The position numbers and the translations under genes are program-made. Positions 50,329-50,800 of a stretch of DNA of 50,800 nt are shown here, one piece after another (the first letter of the stretch is position 1; the number at the start of each line of letters is the position of its first letter). The stretch lies in the NCBI GenBank assembly GCA_002029975.1, contig LQBE01000019.1:69311-120110 (forward strand), given 5' to 3'. The notes under the pieces are model-generated. The model was not told where the DNA came from, made no database searches, and saw only the letters and a program-made list of their open reading frames with translations. This stretch comes from a delta proteobacterium ML8_F1. GTDB taxonomy: Bacteria; Bacillota; Clostridia; Peptostreptococcales; Acidaminobacteraceae.

Positions 50329-50800
50329 GTGAGAACTCCCTTATCAGAAGGTGAAGGGCGGGGTTGGATGGATTGAGTGCACCGCTGTAGATTGGATTGA
50401 TCCAGGAAATGACCTCGCCGGATTCATTTCTCACCTCAAAGGCCAGCCAGTTGAAGGAGGTCCTTGAGGATTTGAAAACCAGGTCGGCCCTGGCCAGTCT
50501 GACGGGCTGCCCCGTCAGGGTTCCCGAATCAATGACGGCACCGTTGAAAACAAATTGCCAGGTATGGGAATCAGCGTCCCGGGGCTTTTCAAAGCCCTCA
50601 AATGTCACTAGATAATCAAAGGGATAGAGCTCTTCCAGGGCGCTTCCAGGCCGGATATTGCCTTCGGCAATGTCTGGCAGAGGCTTGAAATAACGGGATA
50701 CCACCACATCCCCCACCCGGATGCCGGCAAGGATTCCCCTGACAGTGGGTTGTGCCGCGTAGACATACGTGGCGGGATCGCCATAGATTGAGGGCTGCCC
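50315..50800 (-). CDS. C-terminal part of a larger protein, possibly CehA/McbA-type metallohydrolase (partial)
   Basis: The frame is open to the right edge, so the 5' end is outside the window. About 161 residues are seen. The stretch YGDPATYVYA followed by ILAGIRVGDVVVS resembles the end of the PHP-type CehA/McbA metallohydrolase domain, and the rest (WLAFEVRNESGEVISWINPIY) looks like a following beta-rich segment. The GTG at 50716 is not a convincing start. The assignment is tentative. Confidence 0.5.
   Translation of the reverse strand, partial: GQPSIYGDPATYVYAAQPTVRGILAGIRVGDVVVSRYFKPLPDIAEGNIRPGSALEELYPFDYLVTFEGFEKPRDADSHTWQFVFNGAVIDSGTLTGQPVRLARADLVFKSSRTSFNWLAFEVRNESGEVISWINPIYSGALNPSNPALHLLIREFSHDTV

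Overview
The window is ordinary chromosomal core DNA from an anaerobic, Gram-positive-type member of the Clostridia; base composition is roughly balanced by eye. The signs are an IspH::ribosomal protein S1 fusion, a four-subunit ferredoxin-dependent 2-oxoacid oxidoreductase, an alaS T-box, RNase J, IreB, CD1247-like and Asp23 proteins, lipoprotein signal peptides, and the gene orders nusB-xseA-xseB-ispA-dxs-tlyA-argR-recN and xerD-deoB-pnp-pdp. No mobile element, prophage, CRISPR array, tRNA or rRNA gene was recognised.

Layout. The first 2.6 kb is on the plus strand: a cation/proton antiporter, then an aminotransferase ending in a strong terminator. From 2.65 to 46.7 kb everything reads leftwards in tightly packed operons, with many overlaps of 1, 4, 8 or 11 nt. 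From left to right the groups are: cmk-plsC-ispH::rpsA; the 2-oxoacid oxidoreductase korDABC with an RpiR regulator; a chromosome-segregation and RNA-modification group (short CCA-like nucleotidyltransferase, scpA, scpB, rluB, an unknown gene, mnmM); a ferritin-like gene; nucleoside salvage (deoB, two purine nucleoside phosphorylases, pdp) behind an xerD-type gene; the isoprenoid/DNA-repair operon (Asp23, nusB, a TsaD paralogue, xseAB, ispA, PAP2-like, OLE RNA, oapA, dxs, tlyA, argR, recN); efp-CD1247; mltG-trmR-U32 peptidase-udk-shikimate-kinase-like; rnjA; fur; the T-box-led alaS-ireB-AKR-ruvX-DUF1292 operon; and iscR-nifS-iscU-mnmA. From 46.9 to 49.4 kb a NitT/TauT-type ABC importer lies on the plus strand, divergent from a PrcB_C lipoprotein. 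The right edge holds a small membrane protein, a HAD phosphatase and the end of a larger protein.

The most striking content is the 577-bp gap at 24775-25352. By position, predicted folding and the adjacent OapA-like membrane protein, I call it an OLE (ornate, large, extremophilic) RNA, a large noncoding RNA whose mechanism is still unresolved. Other notable points are: two tandem purine nucleoside phosphorylases whose base-recognition residues differ, one looking MTA-phosphorylase-like; an XerD-position recombinase that has lost three of six catalytic residues; a shikimate-kinase-like protein with a broken P-loop; a terminator just before nusB; and a Fur-like site at the ABC importer promoter. 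All family assignments come from reading motifs and gene order; no database search was run.
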